This document shows, piece by piece, positions 17,594 to 27,480 of a DNA stretch of 64,000 nucleotides. Origin of the DNA: Coprococcus sp. Lineage in GTDB: Bacteria > Bacillota > Clostridia > Lachnospirales > Lachnospiraceae. Positions within the stretch are counted from its first letter, which is position 1; each line of letters begins with the position of its first letter. The translations under genes were made by a program, and so were the position numbers. The notes under the pieces are model-generated. The model did no database searches. It worked only from the letters and a program-made list of their open reading frames with translations, and was not told the origin of the DNA. The stretch lies in contig JAEDHX010000001.1 of the NCBI GenBank assembly GCA_016296785.1, forward strand, positions 18,562-82,561, written 5' to 3'.

Positions 17594-18629
17594 TTATTCA
17601 AAATCCATGACTGTAACAACTGAATATGTGCAGAATGTTTTTGGTCAGTTTGATTCACATGCCAGAAAGATTGAGAAGGCTTTTGGAGTAACACTAATTT
17701 TAAGAGATGATAAGCTTAAGATAATTGGTGTACAAAAGAATGTCGATACAGCAGCTGATGTTTTGTTAGAGCTGTTTGATATTGCTGACAGAGGTACCAT
17801 TATTGATGAACAGAAGGTTGATTATATTATTTCTGTAGCAATGAATAATCCAAAGGAACATAGCGAGAATGTTGCTGAGCTTGATAAGGATATAATATGT
17901 CATACAGTAAATGGCAAGCCGATTAAACCAAAGACAAGAGGTCAGAAGGCTTATGTAAATGCTATTGATAAATCAATGATTGTATTTGGTGTCGGACCTG
18001 CCGGTACAGGAAAGACATATCTTGCGATGGCAAAAGCAATTACAGCATTTAAGAATAATGAGGTTAACAGGATTATTCTTACAAGACCGGCAATTGAGGC
18101 TGGGGAAAAACTTGGTTTTTTGCCAGGTGATCTGCAAAGCAAGGTTGATCCGTATTTAAGACCATTATATGATGCACTCTATGAGATTATGGGTGGAGAT
18201 TCCTTTGTAAAGAATATGGAGAAGGGATTGATAGAGGTAGCGCCTCTTGCATATATGAGAGGTAGAACCTTAGACAATGCATATATAGTTCTTGATGAGG
18301 CTCAAAATACTACGCCTGCTCAGATGAAGATGTTTCTAACACGTATAGGATTTGGTTCAAAGGCAATAATAACCGGAGATTTGTCTCAGAAGGATTTGCC
18401 GTTTGAGACTAAATCAGGACTTGAGGTAGCGCTTAATGTATTAAATAGTGTTGAAGAAATAAGTGTTTGCAAGCTTACAAGCCTTGATGTTGTAAGACAT
18501 CCTCTTGTTCAAAAGATTGTAAATGCATATGAAGAATATGAGAGCCAAATAGCTTTGAATAAACAAAAGACTAATGCTAAGAGTCCTTCTTCTAAACAAA
18601 AACAACGTACAGACAGAAGCAGATATTGA
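17586..18629 (+). CDS. phoH: PhoH-family ATPase
   Basis: The 347-residue cytoplasmic protein has an N-terminal KH-like part and a PhoH ATPase domain. The Walker A motif GVGPAGTGKTYLAMAKA is at about residues 136-152 and Walker B is in YIVLDEAQNTTP. RTLDNA and FGSKAIITGDLSQKDLP are further family signatures. It is linked to RNA metabolism because its gene usually neighbours ybeY, as here. The TTG at 17586 overlaps yqfD and follows an AAAGAGG site; the next ATG at 17607 is an alternative. Confidence 0.93.
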   Translation: MSDYSKSMTVTTEYVQNVFGQFDSHARKIEKAFGVTLILRDDKLKIIGVQKNVDTAADVLLELFDIADRGTIIDEQKVDYIISVAMNNPKEHSENVAELDKDIICHTVNGKPIKPKTRGQKAYVNAIDKSMIVFGVGPAGTGKTYLAMAKAITAFKNNEVNRIILTRPAIEAGEKLGFLPGDLQSKVDPYLRPLYDALYEIMGGDSFVKNMEKGLIEVAPLAYMRGRTLDNAYIVLDEAQNTTPAQMKMFLTRIGFGSKAIITGDLSQKDLPFETKSGLEVALNVLNSVEEISVCKLTSLDVVRHPLVQKIVNAYEEYESQIALNKQKTNAKSPSSKQKQRTDRSRY

Positions 18630-18637
18630 GGAGTAAT

Positions 18638-19150
18638 ATGTCATACAATATAATAAATGAATATGGTGATATTGCCATAAGGGATTATGAAAAAGTTATT
18701 TGTTCAATTATTGAACAGGCTATACAATATGTAGATTGTCCATTTGAATGTGAGATTAATATTATTCTTACTAATAATGATACAATTAAAGACATTAATA
18801 ATGAACAAAGGAATATTGACAATGCAACTGACGTATTATCATTCCCTTTGATTGATTATACATTTCCTGCAGATTTTCAAAATATTTGTGAGAATGATGC
18901 AGAATATTTTAATATCCAGACAGGTGAGCTGCTGCTCGGTGATATTGTTATATCTATTGATAAGGTATATGAACAGGCAATAGCATATAATCATAGTAAT
19001 ACAAGAGAGCTTGCTTTTCTTGTTGCACATAGTATGCTGCATTTGTTTGGTTTCGACCATATTGATGATAATGAAAGGATTGATATGGAGAAAAAGCAGG
19101 AAGAAATACTTACTATGAAAGGATACACAAGAGACTATGAAGAAATTTAA
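18638..19150 (+). CDS. ybeY: Endoribonuclease YbeY (rRNA maturation factor)
   Basis: YbeY is a metal-dependent endoribonuclease in 16S rRNA 3'-end processing and ribosome quality control. The 170-residue protein has the zinc motif HSMLHLFGFDH, with the three histidines of HxxxHxxxxxH; the usual Gly after the first His is Ser here. NNEQRNIDNATDVLSFP is a second family motif. I chose the ATG at 18638, preceded by TGAGGAG, rather than a TTG at 18626. It starts 9 bp after phoH. Confidence 0.92.
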   Translation: MSYNIINEYGDIAIRDYEKVICSIIEQAIQYVDCPFECEINIILTNNDTIKDINNEQRNIDNATDVLSFPLIDYTFPADFQNICENDAEYFNIQTGELLLGDIVISIDKVYEQAIAYNHSNTRELAFLVAHSMLHLFGFDHIDDNERIDMEKKQEEILTMKGYTRDYEEI

Positions 19151-20216
19151 AACAATTATTATGCTTGCTGCTATAGCTGTACTTGGAGCATCAATTTGCG
19201 GCTGTGGTAAGAAGGAAGATAAGGGTGTTGATGAGATAACAACCTCTGATACGGCGTTTATGGAATCGACAAATGCTTTGCCGGAGATAGAGCATGATGG
19301 AATATATAACGATCTTACTGGTGAATGGAATACTGACAGAACTGAAGAATACGGAAGACCGCTTACTGTTATGATTAATAATATTGCAGATGCAATTCCA
19401 CAGTCTGATATTACAAAAGCAGATATTATCTATGAATTTAAGGTTGAGGGTGGAATTACAAGATTACTTGCTGTATTTAGTGATTACACAAAGATTGAGA
19501 ATCTGGGTTCTATAAGAAGCTGTAGACCTTATTATGTAACAGTTTCATGTGAGTTTGATGCTATTTATATGCATTATGGACAGTCACCACAGGGACAGCA
19601 GGAGCTTGACAAAACCGGAATTGATCATATTAGCGGACTAAGTGGTGAAGGTAATGTTGCATTCTATCGCTGGTCACAAAAAATCGCACCTCATAATGTA
19701 TATACTAATGCAGAGATGATTCAGGCTGGTATTGATTATATTAAGTGCAGAACAAGTCATGAGGACGGATTTAAGAGTAAATTTAAATTTAATGATAGTG
19801 ACAATACTCCTGAAGGCGGAAACAGTGCTAAAACAGTTAAGCTTGCTATTAGTAATTATACTTCTCCTTATTTTGAATATAATGAAGAGGAAGGTCTTTA
19901 TTACAGATTCCAGTATGGAAAAGAGCATGTGGACGAGTTAAACGGTGAGCAGCTTGCCTTCAAGAATATTATTATTCAATTTGCTCATTATACAAGCATA
20001 GATGATCATGACAGACAGCTTATAGATCTTGTTGGCAGTGGAGACGGATATTACATTTCTGACGGCGTTGTTATTCCGATAAAGTGGGAGAAGAGCGATG
20101 ATGATGCCCAGACAGTATATACTACTGAGGATGGCAAGACATTAAAGCTTAATCCCGGAAAGACATATGTTAATATCTTTGAGAAGGATAACAAGTCCGG
20201 CGTTGTATGTGAGTAA
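19137..20216 (+). CDS. DUF3048-domain lipoprotein (YerB-like)
   Basis: The 359-residue protein starts with a lipoprotein signal peptide: KK, a hydrophobic stretch and the lipobox-like ASICGCGKK, with Cys22 or Cys24 as the lipid site. The mature part has the DUF3048 hallmarks RPLTVMINNIADAIPQS, YEFKVEGGITRLLAVFSD, GSIRSCRPYYV and YMHYGQSPQGQQ. The biochemical function of this family is unknown; Bacillus YerB is a relative. The ATG overlaps the end of ybeY by 14 bp, and a terminator follows. Confidence 0.85.
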   Translation: MKKFKTIIMLAAIAVLGASICGCGKKEDKGVDEITTSDTAFMESTNALPEIEHDGIYNDLTGEWNTDRTEEYGRPLTVMINNIADAIPQSDITKADIIYEFKVEGGITRLLAVFSDYTKIENLGSIRSCRPYYVTVSCEFDAIYMHYGQSPQGQQELDKTGIDHISGLSGEGNVAFYRWSQKIAPHNVYTNAEMIQAGIDYIKCRTSHEDGFKSKFKFNDSDNTPEGGNSAKTVKLAISNYTSPYFEYNEEEGLYYRFQYGKEHVDELNGEQLAFKNIIIQFAHYTSIDDHDRQLIDLVGSGDGYYISDGVVIPIKWEKSDDDAQTVYTTEDGKTLKLNPGKTYVNIFEKDNKSGVVCE

Positions 20217-20253
20217 TTATTTTCTTATATAATATTATTATTTAGTGAATTTA

Positions 20254-20296
20254 GAACTGGTAGACTATGTATCATATTTTACCAGTTCATTTTTTG
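20254..20296 (+). terminator. Terminator after the DUF3048 gene
   Basis: GAACTGGTA (20254-20262) pairs with TACCAGTTC (20280-20288) over a 17-nt loop and is followed by ATTTTTTG. It ends the phoH-ybeY-DUF3048 transcript. Confidence 0.85.
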
Positions 20297-20355
20297 TATA
20301 TATATAATACTTGCGCAAATACTTCTAATAGACAATATTCTATTGGAGGTATAAG

Positions 20356-20775
20356 ATGAACCGCGTAATTATGTCAATAATGATAATTGTGATATTAGTA
20401 GCATTATCATACTATGGAACTAATCTGGTATATAAACGCATGGGTGATAGCTCAGATGAAGTAGTAAATTATAAAGAATATAAAGATTATAGTAATCATG
20501 AAAGTGTTAAAACAGGTAATATGAAGCTAAGGAATGAAAACAATCGAATTAGTTATGTTATTGGAAAGCCTGATTATAATGATTATAAATATAATTATTA
20601 TATTAAGGAATATGAGAGTCATGTTGCAATATTTAACAAATATGACAGTTTATATGAGTATACCGGAATAGTATTGAATAGCCTTGATGAAACAAACAGA
20701 AATAGTATTACTGAAGGTATATATTTTAAAGATATTGAAGATTTGTTTACATTTCTTGAATCATGTACAAGTTGA
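20356..20775 (+). CDS. Small anchored protein with a BofC C-terminal-like domain
   Basis: The 139-residue protein has one N-terminal membrane segment (about residues 4-25) and an extracytoplasmic part. The last 60 residues read as the pattern YIKEYESHVAIF...SLDETNRNSITEGI...FTFLES, which resembles the C-terminal domain of BofC, a spore-intermembrane regulator of SpoIVB signalling in Bacillus. It is much shorter than a full BofC and similar small proteins are common in Clostridia, so the function is not established. It is preceded by a terminator and a GGAGG site. Confidence 0.5.
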   Translation: MNRVIMSIMIIVILVALSYYGTNLVYKRMGDSSDEVVNYKEYKDYSNHESVKTGNMKLRNENNRISYVIGKPDYNDYKYNYYIKEYESHVAIFNKYDSLYEYTGIVLNSLDETNRNSITEGIYFKDIEDLFTFLESCTS

Positions 20776-20833
20776 TGATAAAATAAAAAGGCATGTATAA
20801 ATATGGATTTGGATTGAGATTTTGGAGAATAGT

Positions 20834-22096
20834 ATGACGTATGATGTAATTATTATTGGAGCAGGACCTGCAGGTATGACTGCTGCAATTTATTCTTATT
20901 ACAAACTTAATAATGTTTCAGCTAAAATAATGATAATTGACAAGAATAAGAAGGTGGGCAGGAAGCTATACGCCACAGGTAATGGCAAATGTAATCTTGG
21001 TAATACCTTCTTAGATTTATCATGCTATGAATGCCATCAGGAATTCTTTCCGTATGAGATAATAGATATTCATAGCTATGAAAGAATCACAGAGTATATG
21101 AATTCACTAGGGGTTAGCATAACCAATATAAATGGATACCTTTATCCGTCATCAATGCAGGCATCATCAGTAGTCTGGGCTATGAGCGATAAACTAAAGG
21201 AGCTTGGTATTTATATACATTTAAAGGAAGAATGCATTGATATTTCGTACAGTAATAAAGAATATACCGTAACTACTGATATTGGTATATATAATGCACA
21301 TAATGTTATTCTTGCACCCGGAGGATGTGCTTCCGGTAAGCTTGGTGGTTCTAGGTCTGTATATAATATTGTTAATAGACTTAATTTAAATATATATGAG
21401 CCTTATCCCGGACTATGTAAGCTTGTAACAGTTCAGGATATTAGTATGTTATCGGGTGTAAGAGTTAAGGCTAAGGCATCATTAGTTGTAAATGGTAATG
21501 AGTACATAAGCGAAACAGGTGAATTACAATTTACTGATAATGCACTATCAGGCATTCTTATATTTAACTTAAGTCTTTGCGTGAATGATATGCTTGTTAA
21601 GGGGAAACGTCTTTTAGTTAATGTTGAGCTTCTTCCTGATATTACACATGATGATATTATTGACTTTTTTACGAAAGCAAAAGCCGGATGTCCTAACAGA
21701 ACACTACATGCCATATTAAATGGACTTATAAATGAGAAGCTTGCTAAATATATTATTCTTAAGCTTAATGATAATAATGACATTTGTGACATAGAGAAAC
21801 AAATTGCAATAGGTAATAAATTCCTTTATGAGATTAGTGATGAAGAAATTATAACTATTGCTAATACAATGAAGAAGCTTAGCTTTGATATATGCTCATG
21901 TGGAAGCTTTGATGAAGCACAGGTTACTTCGGGTGGTATAGATACTTGTCTGATAAATCCGTCTACATGCGAGGTTTATGGATATAATGGTTTATTCATT
22001 GCCGGTGAGTATATGGATGTAGCAGGTAAATGTGGTGGTTATAATATTATGTGGGCTATTGCAACCGGAATGAAGGCTGGAGATAATATACGATGA
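20834..22096 (+). CDS. FAD-dependent oxidoreductase, HI0933/BaiN family
   Basis: The 420-residue flavoprotein begins with the dinucleotide-binding motif VIIIGAGPAGMTAA and has RKLYATGNGKCNLGN, the typical HI0933-family motif, then APGGCASGKLGG and a C-terminal FAD motif GLFIAGEYMDVAGKCGGYN. Members are annotated as NAD(P)/FAD-dependent oxidoreductases; BaiN from Clostridium has a role in bile-acid dehydroxylation, but that function cannot be assumed. The ATG at 20834 follows TTTGGAGA; a TTG at 20822 is rejected because it overlaps this site. The gene overlaps the next by 4 bp (ATGA). Confidence 0.82.
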   Translation: MTYDVIIIGAGPAGMTAAIYSYYKLNNVSAKIMIIDKNKKVGRKLYATGNGKCNLGNTFLDLSCYECHQEFFPYEIIDIHSYERITEYMNSLGVSITNINGYLYPSSMQASSVVWAMSDKLKELGIYIHLKEECIDISYSNKEYTVTTDIGIYNAHNVILAPGGCASGKLGGSRSVYNIVNRLNLNIYEPYPGLCKLVTVQDISMLSGVRVKAKASLVVNGNEYISETGELQFTDNALSGILIFNLSLCVNDMLVKGKRLLVNVELLPDITHDDIIDFFTKAKAGCPNRTLHAILNGLINEKLAKYIILKLNDNNDICDIEKQIAIGNKFLYEISDEEIITIANTMKKLSFDICSCGSFDEAQVTSGGIDTCLINPSTCEVYGYNGLFIAGEYMDVAGKCGGYNIMWAIATGMKAGDNIR

Positions 22097-23697
22097 TTAG
22101 AATTAATAACATAAAAATGCCTGTTGATTATAAGCAAAGTGATCTGGATTTAGCAATAAGAAGAATGCTAAAGCTAAAGAAGACACCTAGCTATAAGCTG
22201 GCTAAGGTATCAATTGATGACAGGCGCAGAAATGAAGTAAAATATATAATATCAGTAGATATTGATATTCAAGATGATATTTCTATAGTAAAAAAGCTTA
22301 ATAATAACAATGTTGTTCTTTTTAAAAAGAATACTTACAAGCTTCCTGAATACGGGACAAGAAAGCTGTTGCATAAGCCTGTAATTATTGGTTTGGGACC
22401 TGCCGGGTTATTTGCAGGTTTATTCCTGGCAAAAGCCGGATTTAAGCCTGTCATATTTGAACGGGGAATGGATATTGATTCTAGAACTAGACTTGTTGAA
22501 GATTTTTGGAATGGCAATAAAAAACTCAATCTTAATTGTAATGTTCAATTTGGTGAGGGTGGAGCCGGTACTTTTTCTGATGGTAAGCTTAATACGGTTA
22601 TAAAGGATATTTCAGGCAGACGAACAGCGGTTCTTGAAACATTAGTCCAATATGGCGCTGATGAAAGCATTTTATATATAAACAAGCCTCATTTAGGTAC
22701 TGATTGTTTATCAGATATTGTAAAGAATATTAGAAATGAAATAATATCTCTTGGCGGTAGTGTGTACTTTAATTCTACATTTAAAGATTTTGAGATTGTT
22801 GATAAAGATATAATAAGAGTCGTGATTGATAAAGCCGGAGATACAACGGATATTCTTACGAATGCTTTGGTGCTTGCAATAGGTCATAGTGCAAGAGATA
22901 CATTTGAAATGTTATATGACAAAGGTCTTCAAATTGAACAAAAGCCATTTGCTATGGGTCTGCGCATAGAACATAAGCAAAAGGATATCAATAGAATGAA
23001 GTATGGTGATAAGGAGATATATGATAAATATCTTCCTCCTGCCGATTATAAGCTTACACATACATGTGATAACGGACGTGCTGTTTATTCATTTTGCATG
23101 TGCCCCGGTGGATATGTTGTAAATGCTTCATCAGAGAATAACAGACTATGTGTTAATGGAATGAGCTATAGTATGCGAGATGGTGAAAATGCAAACAGTG
23201 CTATTGTTGTAAATATTACACCGGATGATTTTGGCTCAAGCCATCCTCTTGCCGGAATGTATCTTCAACAACAACTTGAAGAAAATGCCTACAATGCAGG
23301 CTGCGGTAATGTACCAATTCAATTATTTGGTGATTACGTAAAGGGAATAAAGACTGAAGCAATTGGCAGAATTATTCCAAATATTAAGGGCAAATATACA
23401 TTTGCAAACCTTAAAAGCTGTTTGCCAGAGTATATAAATAATGCTATAATAGAAGGAGTTTTGTCATTTGATAAAAGGCTAAATGGTTATGCAGATAACG
23501 ATGCAATACTAAGCGGTATAGAAGCTAGAACATCATCGCCGGTAAGAATATTAAGAGATGATGATTTTACAAGCTCTGATACAGCAATTTACCCATGCGG
23601 TGAGGGTGCCGGATATGCCGGTGGAATTACATCTGCTGCAGTTGATGGTATTAAGGTAGCTGAAGCTATTATATCAAAATATTATACAGAGGATTAG
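22093..23697 (+). CDS. FAD-dependent dehydrogenase (COG2509-type)
   Basis: The 534-residue protein has a short N-terminal alpha/beta domain (about 1-90) and a flavoprotein body with PVIIGLGPAGLFAGLFLAKAG, the FAD fold. Further motifs are QFGEGGAGTFSDGKLNT, AIGHSARDTF and the C-terminal PCGEGAGYAGGITSAAVDG. These fit uncharacterised FAD-dependent proteins of the COG2509 family. The substrate is unknown. Its start overlaps the preceding, unrelated flavoprotein gene, so the two are translated together and may share a pathway. Confidence 0.82.
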   Translation: MIRINNIKMPVDYKQSDLDLAIRRMLKLKKTPSYKLAKVSIDDRRRNEVKYIISVDIDIQDDISIVKKLNNNNVVLFKKNTYKLPEYGTRKLLHKPVIIGLGPAGLFAGLFLAKAGFKPVIFERGMDIDSRTRLVEDFWNGNKKLNLNCNVQFGEGGAGTFSDGKLNTVIKDISGRRTAVLETLVQYGADESILYINKPHLGTDCLSDIVKNIRNEIISLGGSVYFNSTFKDFEIVDKDIIRVVIDKAGDTTDILTNALVLAIGHSARDTFEMLYDKGLQIEQKPFAMGLRIEHKQKDINRMKYGDKEIYDKYLPPADYKLTHTCDNGRAVYSFCMCPGGYVVNASSENNRLCVNGMSYSMRDGENANSAIVVNITPDDFGSSHPLAGMYLQQQLEENAYNAGCGNVPIQLFGDYVKGIKTEAIGRIIPNIKGKYTFANLKSCLPEYINNAIIEGVLSFDKRLNGYADNDAILSGIEARTSSPVRILRDDDFTSSDTAIYPCGEGAGYAGGITSAAVDGIKVAEAIISKYYTED

Positions 23698-23700
23698 TTG

Positions 23701-24564
23701 ATGGATAACAGAGATTATTTAAAGGATAAGAAGAAAATTGTAATTAAAATTGGCTCTTCATCGCTCATTCACGAAGAAACCGGAGGGCTGGATTATACTA
23801 AGCTTGAAAAGCTAGTAAGAATTATTTGTGATCTTAAGAATCAGGATAAGGATGTTGTACTTGTATCATCAGGTGCAATAAGTGTTGGTGCTAAATCATT
23901 AGGATTAAGCAGACGACCTAAGACGACATCATTAAAGCAGGCATGCGCTGCTGTTGGCCAGGGCCAGCTTATGATGATTTATCAAAAACTATTCTATGAG
24001 TATCATACAACAGCTGCGCAGGTATTATTGACATTTGATGTTATATCTTCTGATGAAAGAAGGCATAATGCAATTAATACCTTCAGTGAACTTCTTCAGC
24101 TGGGTGTTGTCCCTATTGTAAATGAAAATGATACCGTAGCTATTGATGAGTTAGAGGCTTGGGTATCATTTGGTGATAATGATACATTATCAGCAATTGT
24201 TGCATCCATGATTGGTGCTGATTTGTTGATTCTACTTACTGATATAGACGGATTATATACTGATGATCCTAGGAATAACAGTGATGCTAAGCTTATTCAT
24301 ACTGTGTTAAAGATAGATGATGAAATTAAAAACATGGCTAAGGGCTCTGCATCCTTAGTAGGTACAGGCGGCATGTCTACGAAGATAGCTGCTGCCAAGA
24401 TTGCTGCAAATTCCGGCTCTGATATGGTAATTGTATCAGGAAATGATGTACAAAATATCAACAGAGTTCTTATGGGCGAAGATATTGGAACGTTGTTTAA
24501 AGCTTATAAGTATACAGATTTTGATATAGTAAAGTTTATTCTTGAAAAAGAATATTTGGAATAA
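23701..24564 (+). CDS. proB: Glutamate 5-kinase
   Basis: ProB phosphorylates glutamate in the first step of proline synthesis. The 287-residue protein is an amino-acid-kinase domain with KIGSSSL, VSSGAISVGAKSLG, NENDTVAIDEL, FGDNDTLSAIVA and LLTDIDGLYTDDPR. It is about 80 residues shorter than E. coli ProB and lacks the C-terminal PUA domain, a known variant. The ATG at 23701 follows the preceding stop by three bases (TTGATG). Its partner proA is 0.8 kb downstream with two genes between them. Confidence 0.94.
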   Translation: MDNRDYLKDKKKIVIKIGSSSLIHEETGGLDYTKLEKLVRIICDLKNQDKDVVLVSSGAISVGAKSLGLSRRPKTTSLKQACAAVGQGQLMMIYQKLFYEYHTTAAQVLLTFDVISSDERRHNAINTFSELLQLGVVPIVNENDTVAIDELEAWVSFGDNDTLSAIVASMIGADLLILLTDIDGLYTDDPRNNSDAKLIHTVLKIDDEIKNMAKGSASLVGTGGMSTKIAAAKIAANSGSDMVIVSGNDVQNINRVLMGEDIGTLFKAYKYTDFDIVKFILEKEYLE

Positions 24565-24576
24565 TCGGAGGATGAT

Positions 24577-24795
24577 ATGAACGAAAAAAAGATACAAAGA
24601 ATTAATGAATTGTATCATAAGTCTAAGAACGAAGGCTTGACACCGGAAGAAAAGGAAGAACAGAAGAAGCTTCGTGAAGAGTATGTATTTGCAGTTAGAA
24701 ATAATCTTCGAAGCATGCTTAATAATATTGATATAAAAGAGGCAGATGGATCAATAACTAAGCTTGAGAATAAAGATAAAACACGAAAGGTATAA
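24577..24795 (+). CDS. DUF896 / YnzC-family small protein
   Basis: The 72-residue protein has the family pattern RINELYHKSKNEGLTPEEKEEQ followed by LREEYVFAVRNNLRSMLNNI, a helical hairpin, and a short charged tail. YnzC in Bacillus is a small protein of uncertain role. CGGAGG precedes the ATG. It lies between proB and the folate cyclo-ligase gene, one base before the GTG of the latter. Confidence 0.88.
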   Translation: MNEKKIQRINELYHKSKNEGLTPEEKEEQKKLREEYVFAVRNNLRSMLNNIDIKEADGSITKLENKDKTRKV

Positions 24796-24796
24796 T

Positions 24797-25378
24797 GTGA
24801 ATACTTTTAATAATAAACATGATGATGCTATTAGGAAAAAAAGAGAAATAAGAAAGCAAATAAAAAAGCTTCGTTCCGAATTAACACCTAATGATATTAT
24901 TCATAAGTCAGATATTATCACAAGAAGAATAATACATGAGGATATATATACAAAATGCAATAATATTCTGCTATATATGCCGATAAATAATGAGGTAGAT
25001 ACAACCATGCTGTTTTGCAAAGCCTTAGAAGATGGCAAGAATATATATTGTCCTAAGGTGTATGGTGAGAATATGGAGTTCATTCATGTTAAGTCATTTG
25101 ATGAATTCATTGAAGGAAGCTATGGAATAAAAGAGCCGATATCAGATGAAGCTGCTAATATAGATGATGGTCTTATAATTATGCCGGGTGTTGCATTTGA
25201 TAAGCATCGAAATAGAATTGGTTATGGCGGAGGATATTATGACAGATATATTAGTGCTCATAACAGATTAAGAAAACTGGCAATATGCTTTGAATGTCAG
25301 ATAGTAAATGAGGTTCCTTCCGAAGCATTTGATATTAAGCCGGAGATGCTTGTTACAGAAGATAATATTTACAGATAA
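24797..25378 (+). CDS. 5-formyltetrahydrofolate cyclo-ligase
   Basis: The enzyme turns 5-formyl-THF into 5,10-methenyl-THF with ATP and so salvages the storage folate. The 193-residue protein has the family motifs [14 protein letters not shown] at the start, [13 protein letters not shown], and the ATP-binding signature [34 protein letters not shown] is intact, so it is expected to be active. I chose the GTG at 24797 because GAAAGG lies 7 bp before it and it starts one base after the previous stop; an in-frame TTG at 24764 overlaps ynzC. Confidence 0.92.
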   Translation: MNTFNNKHDDAIRKKREIRKQIKKLRSELTPNDIIHKSDIITRRIIHEDIYTKCNNILLYMPINNEVDTTMLFCKALEDGKNIYCPKVYGENMEFIHVKSFDEFIEGSYGIKEPISDEAANIDDGLIIMPGVAFDKHRNRIGYGGGYYDRYISAHNRLRKLAICFECQIVNEVPSEAFDIKPEMLVTEDNIYR

Positions 25379-25406
25379 TGATTTGATTATACAAGGAGAT
25401 AGTATT

Positions 25407-26651
25407 ATGTATTTAAAGGAAATTGGAGCAAAAGCAAAGCTTGCATCAAGATATATGGCAAAATGTAGTACAGAACTTAAGAATAAGGCGTTGCTTAAGG
25501 TCGCAGATGACCTGATTAAAAACCAGGATGAAATAATCAAAGCAAATAAGATTGATATTGATAATGCTGTTGCAGATGGTATGTCTGCAGCCCTATTAGA
25601 CAGACTAACACTTACACCAGAGAGATTTGAATTAATGGCTGAGGGAATAAGACAGGTTGTATTGTTAGATGATCCAATAGGTGAAGTAACTGGAATGAAG
25701 AAAAGGCCTAATGGATTAGTTATTGGTCAGCAAAGAGTTCCAATGGGCGTAATTGGTATTATATATGAGTCACGTCCTAATGTTACAGTTGATGCATTTG
25801 CTCTAACCTTCAAGACAGGTAATGCAGTAATTCTAAGAGGTGGAAGTGATTGTATATATTCAAATATTGCATTGGTAAAATCAATTCGTGAATCATTAAA
25901 ATCCTTATCAATTGATGAAAATGCTATTTCTCTTATTGAGAATACGGATAGAAAGCTTGCAATCGAGTTCATGAAGATGAATGAATATCTTGACCTTCTA
26001 ATACCTAGAGGCGGTGCCGGTCTTATTAGAAACGTTGTATTAAATGCAACTGTTCCTGTAATTGAGACCGGAACAGGTAACTGTCATATTTATGTTGATA
26101 AGGATGCAGATTTAGATAAAGCAATTCCAATTATTAATAATGCTAAGCTTCAAAGGCTCGGTGTATGTAATGCATGCGAATCTCTTGTTATACATAAAGA
26201 TATTGCAGAAAAAGCTATACCTCTTATTGCTGCAGATTTATCAAAGCATGAATGTGAAATCCGCGGTGATGAAGCATCAAAAATGTATAGTAATTGCATA
26301 AATGACTGTACTGAAGAGGATTTTGGTACAGAATATTTAGATAAGATTATTTCTGTTAAAACAGTTTCCTCACTTGATGAAGCAATTGAGCATATTAATA
26401 AATATAGCACAGGACATTCAGAGGCTATTATTACTGAGTCATATGAAGCTTCTCAGAGATTTTTGAATGAGGTTGATTCAGCATGTGTATATGTAAATGC
26501 ATCAACACGATTTACTGATGGATTTATGTTCGGTTTTGGTGCTGAGATAGGAATAAGTACCCAGAAGCTGCATGCGAGAGGACCAATGGGACTTCTTGCA
26601 CTTACTTCTACGAAATATATTATATATGGTAACGGACAAATAAGAGAATAG
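25407..26651 (+). CDS. proA: Gamma-glutamyl phosphate reductase
   Basis: ProA reduces glutamyl phosphate to the semialdehyde, the second step of proline synthesis. The 414-residue protein belongs to the aldehyde dehydrogenase superfamily. [11 protein letters not shown] contains the catalytic cysteine, and [44 protein letters not shown] and [21 protein letters not shown] are ProA motifs. The ATG at 25407 is preceded by AAGGAGAT; an ATG at 25308 lies inside the previous gene. Confidence 0.96.
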   Translation: MYLKEIGAKAKLASRYMAKCSTELKNKALLKVADDLIKNQDEIIKANKIDIDNAVADGMSAALLDRLTLTPERFELMAEGIRQVVLLDDPIGEVTGMKKRPNGLVIGQQRVPMGVIGIIYESRPNVTVDAFALTFKTGNAVILRGGSDCIYSNIALVKSIRESLKSLSIDENAISLIENTDRKLAIEFMKMNEYLDLLIPRGGAGLIRNVVLNATVPVIETGTGNCHIYVDKDADLDKAIPIINNAKLQRLGVCNACESLVIHKDIAEKAIPLIAADLSKHECEIRGDEASKMYSNCINDCTEEDFGTEYLDKIISVKTVSSLDEAIEHINKYSTGHSEAIITESYEASQRFLNEVDSACVYVNASTRFTDGFMFGFGAEIGISTQKLHARGPMGLLALTSTKYIIYGNGQIRE

Positions 26652-26661
26652 GAGAATACAA

Positions 26662-27480
26662 ATGTCAGATAATATGAAATTTACAGGCTCAAATACTTAT
26701 ATTGCATCTAAGGAGCTTATGGCGGCTGTTGATGTAGCAAGAATTCTTGAAAAGCCACTTTTAATTAAAGGTGAACCGGGAACAGGAAAGACAATGCTTG
26801 CAGAGGCAATAAGCCAGTCGCTTAATATGCCTTTATATGTATGGAATATTAAATCAACAACTAAGGCACAGGACGGCTTATATGTATATGACACTGTGCA
26901 GCGTCTATATGACAGCCAGTTTGGCGGTAAGGATGTAGACAATATTGCCCGGTATATTAAACTTGGTAAGCTCGGTGAAGCCTTTAAGAATGATGAACAG
27001 GTTATTCTTCTGATTGATGAAATAGATAAGGCAGACTTAGAATTCCCTAACGATTTATTGTGGGAGCTTGACAAGATGGAGTTTTATATTCATGAAACAG
27101 GTGAGACTGTTAAGGCAAAAAAACGCCCTATTGTAATTATTACATCAAATGCAGAAAAAGAGCTTCCTGATGCCTTCCTTAGACGTTGCATTTTCCACTA
27201 TATCAGTTTTCCGGACCCTGAACAGATGGATGAGATTGTAAGAGTACATTTTGATAGTATAGATGAGAATCTTCTTAAGCAGGCAATGGATACCTTCTAT
27301 TGGATTAGAACACTTAAAGAGGTTAGAAAGAAACCTAGCACATCGGAACTAATTGATTGGCTCAGAGCACTTGTACACGGCGGTATAGAACCGGAAGTAA
27401 TTAGGGATAAGATGCCATATCTTGGTGTACTTATAAAAAAGGATGAGGATTTACAGGTTATTAACAAGAGGAGATTTTAA
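26662..27480 (+). CDS. MoxR-type AAA+ ATPase
   Basis: The 272-residue protein is an AAA+ ATPase with Walker A GEPGTGKTMLAEAIS at about residues 37-51, Walker B VILLIDEIDKAD and the sensor-1 region PIVIITSNAEKELPDAFLRRC. The C-terminal helical lid contains KEVRKKPSTSELIDWLRALV, typical of MoxR. MoxR proteins act as chaperones with VWA-domain partners to insert cofactors or reshape proteins. The next gene is such a VWA protein and starts on the last base of this gene's stop codon. Confidence 0.88.
   Translation: MSDNMKFTGSNTYIASKELMAAVDVARILEKPLLIKGEPGTGKTMLAEAISQSLNMPLYVWNIKSTTKAQDGLYVYDTVQRLYDSQFGGKDVDNIARYIKLGKLGEAFKNDEQVILLIDEIDKADLEFPNDLLWELDKMEFYIHETGETVKAKKRPIVIITSNAEKELPDAFLRRCIFHYISFPDPEQMDEIVRVHFDSIDENLLKQAMDTFYWIRTLKEVRKKPSTSELIDWLRALVHGGIEPEVIRDKMPYLGVLIKKDEDLQVINKRRF

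Noticed and set aside
20834..22096. Bile-acid dehydroxylation role for the BaiN-like flavoprotein
   Set aside because: The family is broad and no other bai gene is in the window.
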